Positions 8,181-18,454 of a stretch of 60,979 nt of DNA are shown here, in pieces; positions within the stretch are counted from its first letter, which is position 1, and each line of letters begins with the position of its first letter. The translations under genes and the position numbers were made by a program. The notes beneath the pieces are model-generated. The model was not told where the DNA came from and did no database searches. It saw nothing but the letters and a program-made list of their open reading frames with translations. The DNA comes from a virus. The stretch spans positions 1-60,979 of IMG/VR virus record IMGVR_UViG_3300023174_000178. One strand, given 5' to 3'.

Positions 8181-8609
8181 ATGACAGATAGAATAGATGC
8201 ACTGACAACAAGGAAAACAACACAGCGTGATCCTGTGTTCACTGACTTCTATAACAATTTCAATATTCATCCTCAGAACAAGAGACTCGCTCTTCATACT
8301 GACGAACAAGCTGTCAGAAGATCGATGCGTAACATTCTATCGACCAATACAAAAGAACGTCTATTTAATCCAGAATTTGGAGGCGGACTCAGAAGATTCT
8401 TATTCGAAGATATCTCTGTTATGACGGCGGATTTGATTAAAGATGCTGTCAAAGATTCTATTACCAAATATGAACCGCGCGCCAGAATCATCGACGTCTT
8501 AGTGATATCAAACGAGTTTGCGCATTCTTATGAAGTATCAGTCTATTATGAGATAATAAATAATGCTAATCCGCAGACACTTCAACTCACCCTTTATAGA
8601 GTAAGATAA
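8181..8609 (+). CDS. 25: Baseplate wedge protein gp25 (lysozyme-like fold)
   Basis: A 142-aa protein (T4 gp25 is 132 aa) of the GPW/gp25 family that clamps gp6 and the sheath to the baseplate. Hallmarks are 'AVRRSMRNILSTNTKERLFN', 'FGGGLRRFLFEDIS' and the conserved EPR motif in 'ITKYEPRARIIDVLVISNEF'. The EPR motif is the family signature that contacts the gp6-gp7 core bundle in contractile systems. The gene ends in TAATG, overlapping the gp6 start by one base, so the two partner wedge proteins are coupled. Confidence 0.95.
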   Translation: MTDRIDALTTRKTTQRDPVFTDFYNNFNIHPQNKRLALHTDEQAVRRSMRNILSTNTKERLFNPEFGGGLRRFLFEDISVMTADLIKDAVKDSITKYEPRARIIDVLVISNEFAHSYEVSVYYEIINNANPQTLQLTLYRVR

Positions 8610-10489
8610 TGGCAGCAAATTCCAGTATAGTCCTTACACAGTTAGACTTTGATTCCTATAAGGATTCGTTGAAGACTTTTCTCAAATCTCAGGACAGATT
8701 TAAAGATTACGATTTTGACGGAAGTAACCTTTCGGTTCTTCTTGACGTGCTTTCATATAACACTTATCAGAACGCGTTCTACCTGAATATGATCAGCAAC
8801 GAGATGTTTCTCGATTCTGCTAAGCTGCGTGATAGCGTTGTTTCACATGCCAAAGAATTAAACTATCTTCCAAGATCTTTTAGATCATCGTCGGCTGTGA
8901 TTAAACTTGTTATCACTTCTTCAGATACTGCAAAGAGATCAATCGTCATTCCGAAGGGCACAACGTTTACTTCTCGCGTTGATGACTTTACTTATAACTT
9001 TAGTACTACTGAAAACTATGTAATTACGAAAAGAACACCAGTAGGAACAAATTTAGTATATGAGAGTGAAGCTATTCGAGTATACGAAGGCAACTATCTC
9101 AGCGATACCTATACTGTAAACTATGATAGGCCGCTTATCTATAAGATTAGTAACAAAAGAGTGGATCTTGAAAGCTTGTTAGTTACAGTCTTCGAAGATA
9201 ACGGTACGACTGTTCAAACTTACAAGAGAGCGACATCGCTATTCGGTCATGACGGAAATTCAAAAGTATTTTTCTTGCAACCAGGGCTTGGAGATGCATA
9301 TGAAGTTGTTTTCGGCGATGGAGTTGTTGGAAGAAAGCCAAAGAACAACTCTGCAGTAATTATCGAATATCGCGTATGTACTGGCGAACTTCCGAATGGT
9401 GCATTCAAGTTTATCAACACTGCGCGTATCGACAATGAGCCAAATGTTGTCATTGAAACTATTACTGCGGCCGCAGACGGTGCAGTTGCAGAAGATCTTA
9501 GCTCGATTAAGTATAATGCTCCTCGCGCATTCACTACACAAGAACGTGCAGTCACTTCAGAAGATTATGAGAACCTGCTCAAAGCAAACTTCCCTGAAAT
9601 TAACGCAGTAGTTGCATATGGCGGAGAAGATGCCAATCCTCCTCAATACGGCAGAATCTTTCTGTCGATCGATCTCGATGAGATCGACGGTCTACCAAAG
9701 ATTAAAGAAGCTGAATATAAAAAGTTTTTAAGATCGCGATCTTCTGTTGCTATCGAACCGCTCTTTGTTTCTCCTGATTACACGTATCTGTATGTCAATA
9801 CAAAGATCAAATACAATATCAACCTGACAGGTTTGAATCCAGAAGATATTCGCACAAACGTTATCGATTCTATTCTAAACCACGCTTCTGTCAATCTCAA
9901 TAATTTTGGCCGTACACTACGCTACTCAAGATTTATTCGTGATGTCGATGCTGCGGAAAATAGTATCATTAGTAACGAAACTCAGGTTGAACTCGTTAAA
10001 TATCTGACTCCTGTGCTAAGTACGACAGTGACTTCTACTCCTACATCAACGTCTGGTTCACTCGTATCATTGGCAACTTCGGGTGTAATTTCTTCTGGTC
10101 AGAATGTAACGATTGACTTTAAAAATCCTTTAAGAAACGATATTCCAGGAAAAAGCGCGGAACACCTTATCGGCGATATTCATGTCGTAAGTTCTTCGAC
10201 ATTCACGTATAACGGATTGCCAAACTGTCGACTTGAAGATAACGGCGATGGCATCATGCGTATTATCAATACATCTGGAACACAGCACAGAACCATTCTT
10301 GATATTGGTACTGTTGACTATGAAACTGGTATCGTCAGAATCAACAATTTTAATATTACTAATTACACTGGCACTTCTCTTAAAATCTATGCCAAACCAC
10401 GTAATCTTGACATTACTTCTTCACAGAACGTAATACTCAATATTCTTGAAAATGACGTCGACGTCACAATTGAACAGATCAGAGAATAA
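8609..10489 (+). CDS. 6: Baseplate wedge protein gp6
   Basis: A 626-aa protein (T4 gp6 660 aa), the wedge subunit that forms the continuous ring of the inner baseplate and belongs to the J-like/gp6 wedge family. The N-terminus is diagnostic: 'LTQLDFDSYKDSLKTFLKSQ', 'FDGSNLSVLLDVLSYNTYQN', 'AFYLNMISNEMFLDSAKLRD' and 'HAKELNYLPRSFRSSSA'. Residues ~300-400 contain the typical 'FTTQERAVTSEDYENLLKAN' segment of wedge proteins. A Ser/Thr-rich link near residue 475-490 ('TSTPTSTSGSL') precedes the C-terminal beta domain. It is coupled by one-base overlaps to gp25 before it and gp7 after it. Confidence 0.93.
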   Translation: MAANSSIVLTQLDFDSYKDSLKTFLKSQDRFKDYDFDGSNLSVLLDVLSYNTYQNAFYLNMISNEMFLDSAKLRDSVVSHAKELNYLPRSFRSSSAVIKLVITSSDTAKRSIVIPKGTTFTSRVDDFTYNFSTTENYVITKRTPVGTNLVYESEAIRVYEGNYLSDTYTVNYDRPLIYKISNKRVDLESLLVTVFEDNGTTVQTYKRATSLFGHDGNSKVFFLQPGLGDAYEVVFGDGVVGRKPKNNSAVIIEYRVCTGELPNGAFKFINTARIDNEPNVVIETITAAADGAVAEDLSSIKYNAPRAFTTQERAVTSEDYENLLKANFPEINAVVAYGGEDANPPQYGRIFLSIDLDEIDGLPKIKEAEYKKFLRSRSSVAIEPLFVSPDYTYLYVNTKIKYNINLTGLNPEDIRTNVIDSILNHASVNLNNFGRTLRYSRFIRDVDAAENSIISNETQVELVKYLTPVLSTTVTSTPTSTSGSLVSLATSGVISSGQNVTIDFKNPLRNDIPGKSAEHLIGDIHVVSSSTFTYNGLPNCRLEDNGDGIMRIINTSGTQHRTILDIGTVDYETGIVRINNFNITNYTGTSLKIYAKPRNLDITSSQNVILNILENDVDVTIEQIRE

Positions 10490-13400
10490 TGAAGAATATA
10501 GAAAAAAGAATATCTCCGTTAATTCAGAGTCAATTTCCTTCTTTTTACCAAGAAGAGGGAGAGAACTTCATTGCGTTTACTCGAGCTTATTACGAGTGGT
10601 TAGAATCGACTAACAATCCTTTATATCATTCTCGTCGACTGCCGAGTTACAGAGATATTGACGAGACTACAGACGACTTTATCGTTCACTTCAAAGAGAA
10701 GTATCTGAAGAACATTCAGTTCGATACTGCCACAAATAAGAAGCTTCTTGTCAAGAACTCACTCGATCTGTATCGAGCAAAGGGCACAGAACGTTCCATT
10801 GATCTCTTCTTTAAACTTGTATATGGTACAGCTGCTGAAGTACAATATCCCGCAGAAAAGATCTTTCGTCTTTCAGATGGTGTGTACGAGAAACCAGAAT
10901 ATCTTGAAATCGGATACTCGATTTATAATATCGACTATGTCGGTAAGCAAGTTATAGGTCAACTTTCAGGTGCGAAAGCTTTCGTTGAGAAGTACATTCG
11001 CAGAAGAGTCGGCAAAGGTTTCGTTAACCTACTTTATATTTCTGGAAGACAAGGTGAATTTCGCAACGGCGAAGTCATCGGTCTGAATATCAATAATGAA
11101 CCCGTATTCGATATTACCAAAAGATCAAAACTCGTAGGATCTGTAAAAAGAGTTACAGTTCAGACACGCGGCCGAGATTTTAATGTTGGAGACATCGTAA
11201 GATTTACGAACAGTGATCGCGGCCTCGGTGGTTTAGCACGAGTAGAATCTACGAATTCGGCAGCTGGTCTCGTAGATTTCATTTTTGTAGACGGCGGATA
11301 TGGATATACTCTTAATGCCGAATCGATCGTCTCTGAGAAAGTATTAAACCTGAATGAAGTGACGGCTGATTTTACTGCTGAAAACTATTACCGACTGTTC
11401 GAACGTGGTGTTCAACCTGTAGTCAATATCGGATACAGTGCGGCCACATCAAACGTTTCAGTTGGCAACACAGTATACCGTTATGCAGCAAATGGTATGC
11501 TTGCTGCACAAGGAAGAGTACTCGAAGTTGCTCCTTCTTCAAATACAAATGGTTTTATCTCGGTATCACATACTTCAGGTGTATTCGTTCCGTCTGCCAC
11601 CTATTATACTGGAACGAATAATACAGGAATAAGCTTTACGGCAAGTACACTGACAGACAAGTCAATGTCTGGTAAGTTTATGAATGTGCCTACGGATTAT
11701 GCTGTTATTATTACTGCACCTTCTTCTACATTTATGGTAGGTGATATAGTACAGCAACAGAATGCAGGATATATTACTGCTTCTGGTACAGTGGCAAATG
11801 TGATCCAGCTAGAAGGCGAAGTACAACTTACTCTTACCAATGCTCGCGGTGCTTTCAAGAACAGTAAGCGCATGGCGGATTGGGATTACAAGGTTGGAAC
11901 AGGCACAATCACTACAACTACTACTAGCAACGTAGTCACTGGAACATCTACTGCTTTTAATAATAACTACATTAACTCTACGCTTTATGTCACAGGCAAC
12001 GTGGCGATTGGTAACGTAGTCAGTGTAACAAATTCAACTTCTCTTGTGCTTTCGACAAATGCTTCGACCGCTGTCACTGGCAGTGCTCATAACTACGGTT
12101 TAACTTATAAGCTTATTAATCAAACCAACAATCAAATCTTTGCGAATGTCAGTTACGTAAATCTGAACGCTGGTTTATATGACATCAAGAAGCAAGTTCA
12201 TGTCATACAGTTTGATACTTGCTCTTCGAATAACATTACCTTTGCGAATAACATCTACATCTACAATAGCGCGAATGCGATTGTTGCTGAAGGTACGGTG
12301 ATCACTGCTAACTATGCTTCAGGATCAAACAGCGGAACGTTAACGTTCCTTTCTCGTAAAGGATACTGGAACGAAACCGATACGGTATACACTACTGCAA
12401 ACGCAGACAACTTTAAGATTACATCTTATTCGCTCGACATTACCGGTGGCGACTACGTTCGTTCATTCCCTTCGAAGATCGTCGCTCCGCTTTCAAATAC
12501 TACATCAAATGTCTCATCGATTAGTTTTGGTACAGGCGCAGGTTTTGGTGTAGGTACGATTGGCGAAACAGAAGTAATCTTTGTTGGTACAGATCTGATT
12601 GCTGCGAATAGCCAAGATACACTCGACTATAGTCGACTACAACTCTCTGTGACAGCGAACACTGGATTCGATGAAGGCCAAAGAGTATATCAACAGATCC
12701 GCAAGGTTTCATTCAATCCTTCGACTGCTGCAAATGCAACGACAGGATTTATTACTATTACAAATGCTAATACTTACTATGTTGCAGGTGATCGTGTTAC
12801 GTATGAAGTTGCCGCAGGAAATACAGTAATCACCGCTCTCGAAAGCGGCAAATCTTATTATGTTGCATTCTCAAATACCAGCGGATTAATTCTTTCGAGT
12901 CCTGCAAACAAATATATTCATATTAATAGCACGAGTTTCCCTGGAGAAACCTTCGCTAATACTTCATTCAATATTCCTGCGTTTGCTGCGACCAGAGTCA
13001 ACGAGTCCGGACACTTCTTATACAAGACTGCACACGGAACACTCTATGATGTGACAGGAACGAATCTATTAATCAAGGATCCTATTCGCGACTTTGGTTT
13101 CACAAACAATACTTCGACTCCTGCAAATAGCAATATCATTGTCTATGGTAATAATCTTGTGAATACTGCAATTACTGCAGTGACAGAATTATCTACGATT
13201 GCACAAGCGAATCAGGTGTTTGCTTCAGAGTTTATCTCTTCAGATGCTTTTGGATTTCCAAAGAATCCACAAGGCAACTTACTCGATAATCTGTATGCAT
13301 GTCTGACGTTTGGTAGATTTGAGATCGGGATTATTGGATCACTCAATCAGATCAATCCAGGTGAAGACTATAACGTCGATCCATTTGTTCTTGCACATCA

Positions 13401-16020
13401 GCCATACATTTCAGGTTTCGATCGTAAAGACTTTGTAATTACGTTTGAAAATGCAACAAGAAACTTTGTTGCTGGAGAAATAGTAAATCAATCTCAAGCA
13501 AATCTCAAGTTCTACGATCTGAAGGTTTCTTCTGGTGCATACAGCAACACGTATGATGCCAAGACATTTAGTTTGCAATCTCAGTACGAAGCCAACAGCG
13601 CATCGGAATTTATCTTCTATCGTAACATCACATCATCATTTAATCCTACGGACGAAGTCAATTCGAATACAGATTTTATTACAATCACTGGTAATGAGTT
13701 TGCAGCGAATGATCTTGTTCGTTACTTTACTGACACTGGAAATACTGCCGTAACAGGCCTATCAAACAACAGTTTCTACTACGTATTAACTTCTAACTCT
13801 ACGGGTGTTACTCTCACGACTCAAGCAGCGAATACACTTGCAAAAGTAAATATTACACAGAGTTCGAATGTCGCAGAGTTTAACTCAAATACTAACGTAC
13901 AGAACAGTAATAACTTCATTAACATTGCGACTGCGAATACACTATTTGCAAATGGCGGTCAAGTTAGATATGTCGTGACAGACGGCGTTGCAGCAGTTGA
14001 CGGTCTCGAAGCGAATGCTCTGTATTATGTTCGATATGCGAATAGCACTGGCTTAGCGCTTTCGGCTACAGCCGGTGGAGCCAACGTAGATTTGACAGCA
14101 GCAAATCCTGGAGGTGTTGGCCACTTCCTCAGAAGTTATAATCCTGACTTGATTGGTCATCAACTACGTAGCTATACAAACGAGTTCGCCAATGGTCAAA
14201 TTGTTCAGTATACAATTCCAAATGGTAACACTGCTATCAGCGGTTTGACAGCGAATGCTGTTTACTATGTTGTTGCTGCTAACAACGTAGGATTTAAGTT
14301 AGCTTCTACTTTAGATGGATCTGCAATTAACATCACTGCCAACTCGACAGGCGGAGAATCACATGTGATCGCAACTCTTCCAGGCTACCTACCAAAAGAT
14401 AAGTTGTTCCAGAATGTTGGAGGAAACATTGTCAATGCGACTGTTTCTTCAGTCTTCTCCAACACTCATGAAAGTGTCGTGCGTAATTATGTCAGAGTGA
14501 CTGGAAACACTGCGCCTATTACAAATAACGCTTTGCTATATTCTTATACAGTACCTACAGCAAACGGACTTATCTCGAGTGTAAGTCTTTTCGAAATTGT
14601 TTCGACTGCGAAAGCGGTTGTAAAATCGAGTAACAGTTCTCAGATGCTTGCCAAGAGAATCACGTTCGAAAACACTTGGTTGCCGAATGAACCAATGATC
14701 GGTGAAGTTTCTGGTGCCGAAGCCGACGTAATAGGTGTGACTGAAGATATCACAGAATTATATCCTATCGGATTAAATGCAGATATCACAGCAAACGTTG
14801 TGACGTCAAATGGCGAAGTCACCGCCCTTCAAGTCATCGATTCAGGTTTTGCATATTCAAATGCTGAAATCGTTGACTTTGTATCAGAAGATAATCTCAG
14901 AGCTGGTACTGCAAAGATGATTCTTGACGGCCATGGCCTTGGAATCGGATATTACAGAAGTTCGAAAGGATTCTTGTCTGACGATATCTACGTGCACGAC
15001 GGAGACTATTACCAAGAATATTCATATGAGATTCTATCGAAAATCTCGGTAGATAGATATGCTGACATGTTTAAGAAGGTCATGCACACTGCTGGAACGA
15101 AGTTCTTTGGATCTGCATTGATCGTAGAAGAAGCGGATGCTGCGCTCGCATTGTCGAGCATTTCTACTGGTCAAGAAATTCAATTTAACTCGAATGATGA
15201 CGTTTCGACTCTGAATGATACTATTCAGACAGACATCGAAGATGTTAGTTTCAAGTTTAAGGTAATGGATGTCAACAATGATACTGATCTGATATCGTTA
15301 GGGACTAATCCTTATTATACCACATTCCCACTAAATGTACATGATTATTTACAGTATACTACGTCGGAAGCGCAAACACTTGGTGTAGGAACTTCTTCAA
15401 GTCTATCGAACAACGACTACTATTACGTAGTGTTCGCGAATACAACAGGTATCAAGATCTCTGAAACAAGAGGAGGAGATGCGCTGAATCTCAATACTGT
15501 TGCAATCAGTAATACTCTGGCATTGCATACATTGACTAAGATTGTTAATCCGTTTGCAAATGGCGACTTGGTTCTTTACACCACATCGAATACGGCTGTG
15601 CAAGCAAACGTGTCTCTATCGTTTGTAACAAATGCAATTACTTCAAATACTATTAGCGTAGCAAACAATCTGTTTAGAATAGGTGATGTTGTTAAGTATA
15701 CAAAGAATGGTGGATCTGTTGCTGTCGGTCTTACAGAAGGTAACGAATATTTCATTCGAAGCGCAAACGCTACTTCAATAAAGCTTGCGAACTCTATTGG
15801 TAAAGCGGTTAGCATTTATTCTAACTCAACGGCAGAAACACACATTCTTAGAATTGAAAAACTAGCTAATAATCAAAACTATTATATTGTAAATACTACT
15901 CCAAATACGGTGAAACTATCGTTAACCGCGAATGGAAGTCCTATAAATATAACAGCAAATGGCAGCACTAGCGGAGACATCAACGCTGGTCACTTCTTGA
16001 CAAAGACGATAGAGGAATAA
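10489..16020 (+). CDS. 7: Baseplate wedge protein gp7-like, greatly enlarged by repeat modules
   Basis: A 1843-aa protein (T4 gp7 1032 aa) following gp6 in the conserved order. The N-terminus is the gp7-like core of marine T4-like phages: 'RISPLIQSQFPSFYQEEGEN', 'AYYEWLE', 'RDIDETTDDFIVHFKEKYLK' and 'AKGTERSIDLFFKLVYG'. A conserved C-terminal core lies near residues 1470-1550 ('GFLSDDIYVHDGDYYQEYSY', 'VMHTAGTKFFGSALIVEE'). Between and after these cores are many beta modules. One SNVVTGTSTAF-type unit lies near residue 485. At least six copies follow of a ~70-aa unit with 'FANGD.V.Y', 'GLTANAVYYVVAAN', 'G.KL' and a final 'H.L', located at about 12715-14370 and 15300-16010. The reading frame is intact throughout. 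Confidence 0.85.
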   Translation: MKNIEKRISPLIQSQFPSFYQEEGENFIAFTRAYYEWLESTNNPLYHSRRLPSYRDIDETTDDFIVHFKEKYLKNIQFDTATNKKLLVKNSLDLYRAKGTERSIDLFFKLVYGTAAEVQYPAEKIFRLSDGVYEKPEYLEIGYSIYNIDYVGKQVIGQLSGAKAFVEKYIRRRVGKGFVNLLYISGRQGEFRNGEVIGLNINNEPVFDITKRSKLVGSVKRVTVQTRGRDFNVGDIVRFTNSDRGLGGLARVESTNSAAGLVDFIFVDGGYGYTLNAESIVSEKVLNLNEVTADFTAENYYRLFERGVQPVVNIGYSAATSNVSVGNTVYRYAANGMLAAQGRVLEVAPSSNTNGFISVSHTSGVFVPSATYYTGTNNTGISFTASTLTDKSMSGKFMNVPTDYAVIITAPSSTFMVGDIVQQQNAGYITASGTVANVIQLEGEVQLTLTNARGAFKNSKRMADWDYKVGTGTITTTTTSNVVTGTSTAFNNNYINSTLYVTGNVAIGNVVSVTNSTSLVLSTNASTAVTGSAHNYGLTYKLINQTNNQIFANVSYVNLNAGLYDIKKQVHVIQFDTCSSNNITFANNIYIYNSANAIVAEGTVITANYASGSNSGTLTFLSRKGYWNETDTVYTTANADNFKITSYSLDITGGDYVRSFPSKIVAPLSNTTSNVSSISFGTGAGFGVGTIGETEVIFVGTDLIAANSQDTLDYSRLQLSVTANTGFDEGQRVYQQIRKVSFNPSTAANATTGFITITNANTYYVAGDRVTYEVAAGNTVITALESGKSYYVAFSNTSGLILSSPANKYIHINSTSFPGETFANTSFNIPAFAATRVNESGHFLYKTAHGTLYDVTGTNLLIKDPIRDFGFTNNTSTPANSNIIVYGNNLVNTAITAVTELSTIAQANQVFASEFISSDAFGFPKNPQGNLLDNLYACLTFGRFEIGIIGSLNQINPGEDYNVDPFVLAHQPYISGFDRKDFVITFENATRNFVAGEIVNQSQANLKFYDLKVSSGAYSNTYDAKTFSLQSQYEANSASEFIFYRNITSSFNPTDEVNSNTDFITITGNEFAANDLVRYFTDTGNTAVTGLSNNSFYYVLTSNSTGVTLTTQAANTLAKVNITQSSNVAEFNSNTNVQNSNNFINIATANTLFANGGQVRYVVTDGVAAVDGLEANALYYVRYANSTGLALSATAGGANVDLTAANPGGVGHFLRSYNPDLIGHQLRSYTNEFANGQIVQYTIPNGNTAISGLTANAVYYVVAANNVGFKLASTLDGSAINITANSTGGESHVIATLPGYLPKDKLFQNVGGNIVNATVSSVFSNTHESVVRNYVRVTGNTAPITNNALLYSYTVPTANGLISSVSLFEIVSTAKAVVKSSNSSQMLAKRITFENTWLPNEPMIGEVSGAEADVIGVTEDITELYPIGLNADITANVVTSNGEVTALQVIDSGFAYSNAEIVDFVSEDNLRAGTAKMILDGHGLGIGYYRSSKGFLSDDIYVHDGDYYQEYSYEILSKISVDRYADMFKKVMHTAGTKFFGSALIVEEADAALALSSISTGQEIQFNSNDDVSTLNDTIQTDIEDVSFKFKVMDVNNDTDLISLGTNPYYTTFPLNVHDYLQYTTSEAQTLGVGTSSSLSNNDYYYVVFANTTGIKISETRGGDALNLNTVAISNTLALHTLTKIVNPFANGDLVLYTTSNTAVQANVSLSFVTNAITSNTISVANNLFRIGDVVKYTKNGGSVAVGLTEGNEYFIRSANATSIKLANSIGKAVSIYSNSTAETHILRIEKLANNQNYYIVNTTPNTVKLSLTANGSPINITANGSTSGDINAGHFLTKTIEE
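12715..16010 (+). repeat. Divergent ~70-aa repeat modules within gp7-like gene
   Basis: The unit pattern is F-(A)NGD-x-V-x-Y ... GNTAI-x-GL-x-N-x-YYV ... NSTG-x-x-L ... ITANS ... H. Copies lie near 12715, 13640, 13890, 14160, 15310 and 15650, with a partial one near 15870. The copies differ at the DNA level, so this is old protein repetition rather than recent duplication. The conserved gp7 C-terminal core (about 14900-15130) interrupts the array. Confidence 0.75.
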
Positions 16021-18450
16021 ATGGCAGTAACACAAAAACTCATTACGAGTAGTTTTAATGTAGCGGCAGCTGCAAACTTCATTAATAGCTTTGCTAACAA
16101 TGATTACTTTGTGTATGCCGCTCGTCATATTCCTTATGCTGGTAGTGACACGATTATTCCTGTTCCGAACAATAGTGTAAGTGATACAGATACAAATGTC
16201 TATGACAATATGATCTTCGCGAAGAGAATTTCTTCGGGTGATGTAGTTCATATGGCGAAAAAGAATTTGTGGGAATCAAATACGCACTATGCAATGTATG
16301 ATCATCTTGACGGAGATCTTGAAAATAAAAACTTCTTTATCACTGTCGACGACGATACAGAATACAATGTTTGGAAGTGCTTGTTCAACAAAAGTACTGA
16401 TACTATCAATGTAAATTCGACTGTTGCGCCTTCTCGTGTAGGCAGCGCCGCCGATCTCAATCCTGTCGAAACAGGCGATGGGTATGTATGGAAATACATG
16501 TACACCATCACAAAATCCCAGTATGAAAAGTTTGCTACTTCGCAGTACGTTCCTATCATTGCCAACACAGCTGTGATCGATGGTGCTACTCGAGGAACGA
16601 TTGAAGTCATTAAGGTGGAAGATCCTGGTGCAGGCTATGACAACTATATTGCCAGCGCCACACTCTTAACTTCAGATATTACTGTTCAAGGTATTCCTAC
16701 ATTTTATGGCGCACCTGCAACCGCAGTATCGATCGATGATTACTATCAAGGTTGTGTCATGAAAATGACTTCTGGTCTTGCTATCGGAGAATATCGTAGA
16801 ATCGTTAACTACGAAGGTACTGCTGCACAGAAGAAATTCATTCTTGATTCCTCGTTTATTAATACTCCTTCTGCTGGAGACACTTATGAAGTATATCCAT
16901 ACGCATTCGTTTGGGGAGATGGAGAAGAATCGACTCCAGCCGAAGGTATCGTATATGTCGATCCAGCTTCAACAAATTCTATCAGTAGAGTCGAGCTGCT
17001 TGCGGTAGGTGAAAACTATCGAAAGGCTGAATCATATGTTTCTGAACAGCCTGTTACTATTCCTCCGTCAATTTTCGATGAAACGTTTATTCAACTTCCA
17101 CCGGTCGTATCAAGCTCTACGTACTTTGCACCCGCATCATTGCGCCCAATCGTTTCTCCAAAGAATGGTCACGGTTCAGATCCTTACAATGAACTCTTTG
17201 CAAAAAGAATATGCATCAGCGCTAAGTTTAATAACAGCGAGAGCGGTATCATTTCAACAGAAAATGACTTTAGACAAGTAGGCGTAATTAAGAATCCGAC
17301 CTTTACAAAGGTTGATATGAATATCAATAATGTAATTGGCCCAGGTTTTTCGATTGGCGAGAAAGTCTATCAATACAGAAAACTTAAACTACACGGCAAC
17401 GTATCAATTACTTCTGCAAGCACAACTATTCAAAAGACAAACTTTGGTCTCCTTTCGACTACTGCTACTATCGTAAGCGGTGGAACAGGATACAATAGCG
17501 TTGCAAACAACCAACTCGTCTTCAACAACTCCGGAACCGATGGAACAGGAGCAGCTGGAACATTTGCAAATAACGGTTCCGGAGTTATTACATCTGTTAC
17601 AATTACGAATGCCGGTTCTGGATATACTTCAGCTCCTCTCATTACAATCAACGGAGATGCAAGCGTATCAGGATCAAACGGAGTTATTACTGTAGCTCTT
17701 AGAAATCCAGATGCTCCTACTTACAAAGATGCCTTTGAAGTTGGCGACTATGTTCTTGTTACAGACGGTTCGAACAACTATATCTCGACCGTAGCCAATG
17801 TTCCACAAGACTATCGTATTACGACTGCAAATACAAACAGCTCGTTTACGGCAGATAATTGTGAAGTATCAGCTATCGTTGTAGAAGCGAGCGGAACAGT
17901 TGCTTTCTCTGGCCCAAGTCAGATTGAATTGTCAAATGTCGCAGGAGTGTTTACTTCTGGAAGTCGTATCATCGGAGTCGGTGGTATGTCAGGAGATACA
18001 GTAGTTCCTGTGTCGGGTACGACAGCAACTATTACTGGAACGATTGAAATCAATGACAGAAATGCGAGTGCCTTCAACTACTCTCGTCAGCTAACTCGCC
18101 TTATTGGCACATTTAGTACTGGCGGTGTACCGTTCCTCGAAGACGAAGAGATTAAACAAGAAAGTTTGATTTCATACGCGCAACCTCGCGGTAGAGTCCA
18201 CCATCTCGATGAGATCGATGGTTCTGACATACTATGGATTAGTAACAAGTCAGGTATCTTCAATCTTGATCCTCGTGGAGTTAGAGATATCGCAGGCGTA
18301 GTATCTTCTGCAGAGCTTTCCCCATTATTGAATAAATACAGCGGAGACTTTGTAGTCGGTAGCGGCGAGGTTCTTTACTTAGAGAATCTTGATCCTATCG
18401 CTCGTAACGATAACAAATCAGAAATTATAAAGATAGTATTGGAGTTTTAA
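16021..18450 (+). CDS. 8: Baseplate wedge protein gp8-like, with large internal insertion
   Basis: An 809-aa protein (T4 gp8 is 334 aa) in the canonical slot after gp7. The gp8 N-terminal part is clear: 'DNMIFAKRISSGDVVHMAKK' and 'LWESNTHYAMYDHLDGD'. 'TGDGYVWKYMYTITKSQYEK' and 'SAGDTYEVYPYAFVWGDGEE' follow. The extreme C-terminus also matches gp8 ('VVGSGEVLYLENLDPIARND', then 'KSEIIKIVLEF'). Roughly residues 390-720 are extra beta modules. They include 'GVITSVTITNAGSGYTSAPL', a GSGYTSxP-type unit that recurs in other wedge proteins here. The start follows the gp7 stop directly and has a GAGGAA ribosome site. In T4, gp8 dimers hold the outer wedge to gp7 and gp10. Confidence 0.87.
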   Translation: MAVTQKLITSSFNVAAAANFINSFANNDYFVYAARHIPYAGSDTIIPVPNNSVSDTDTNVYDNMIFAKRISSGDVVHMAKKNLWESNTHYAMYDHLDGDLENKNFFITVDDDTEYNVWKCLFNKSTDTINVNSTVAPSRVGSAADLNPVETGDGYVWKYMYTITKSQYEKFATSQYVPIIANTAVIDGATRGTIEVIKVEDPGAGYDNYIASATLLTSDITVQGIPTFYGAPATAVSIDDYYQGCVMKMTSGLAIGEYRRIVNYEGTAAQKKFILDSSFINTPSAGDTYEVYPYAFVWGDGEESTPAEGIVYVDPASTNSISRVELLAVGENYRKAESYVSEQPVTIPPSIFDETFIQLPPVVSSSTYFAPASLRPIVSPKNGHGSDPYNELFAKRICISAKFNNSESGIISTENDFRQVGVIKNPTFTKVDMNINNVIGPGFSIGEKVYQYRKLKLHGNVSITSASTTIQKTNFGLLSTTATIVSGGTGYNSVANNQLVFNNSGTDGTGAAGTFANNGSGVITSVTITNAGSGYTSAPLITINGDASVSGSNGVITVALRNPDAPTYKDAFEVGDYVLVTDGSNNYISTVANVPQDYRITTANTNSSFTADNCEVSAIVVEASGTVAFSGPSQIELSNVAGVFTSGSRIIGVGGMSGDTVVPVSGTTATITGTIEINDRNASAFNYSRQLTRLIGTFSTGGVPFLEDEEIKQESLISYAQPRGRVHHLDEIDGSDILWISNKSGIFNLDPRGVRDIAGVVSSAELSPLLNKYSGDFVVGSGEVLYLENLDPIARNDNKSEIIKIVLEF

Positions 18451-18454
18451 TTAA

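Noticed and set aside
8181-8609. gp25 as a true cell-wall lysozyme compensating for the lysozyme-less gp5
   Set aside because: The GPW/gp25 family has a lysozyme-like fold but a structural wedge role; no catalytic pattern could be confirmed by eye.
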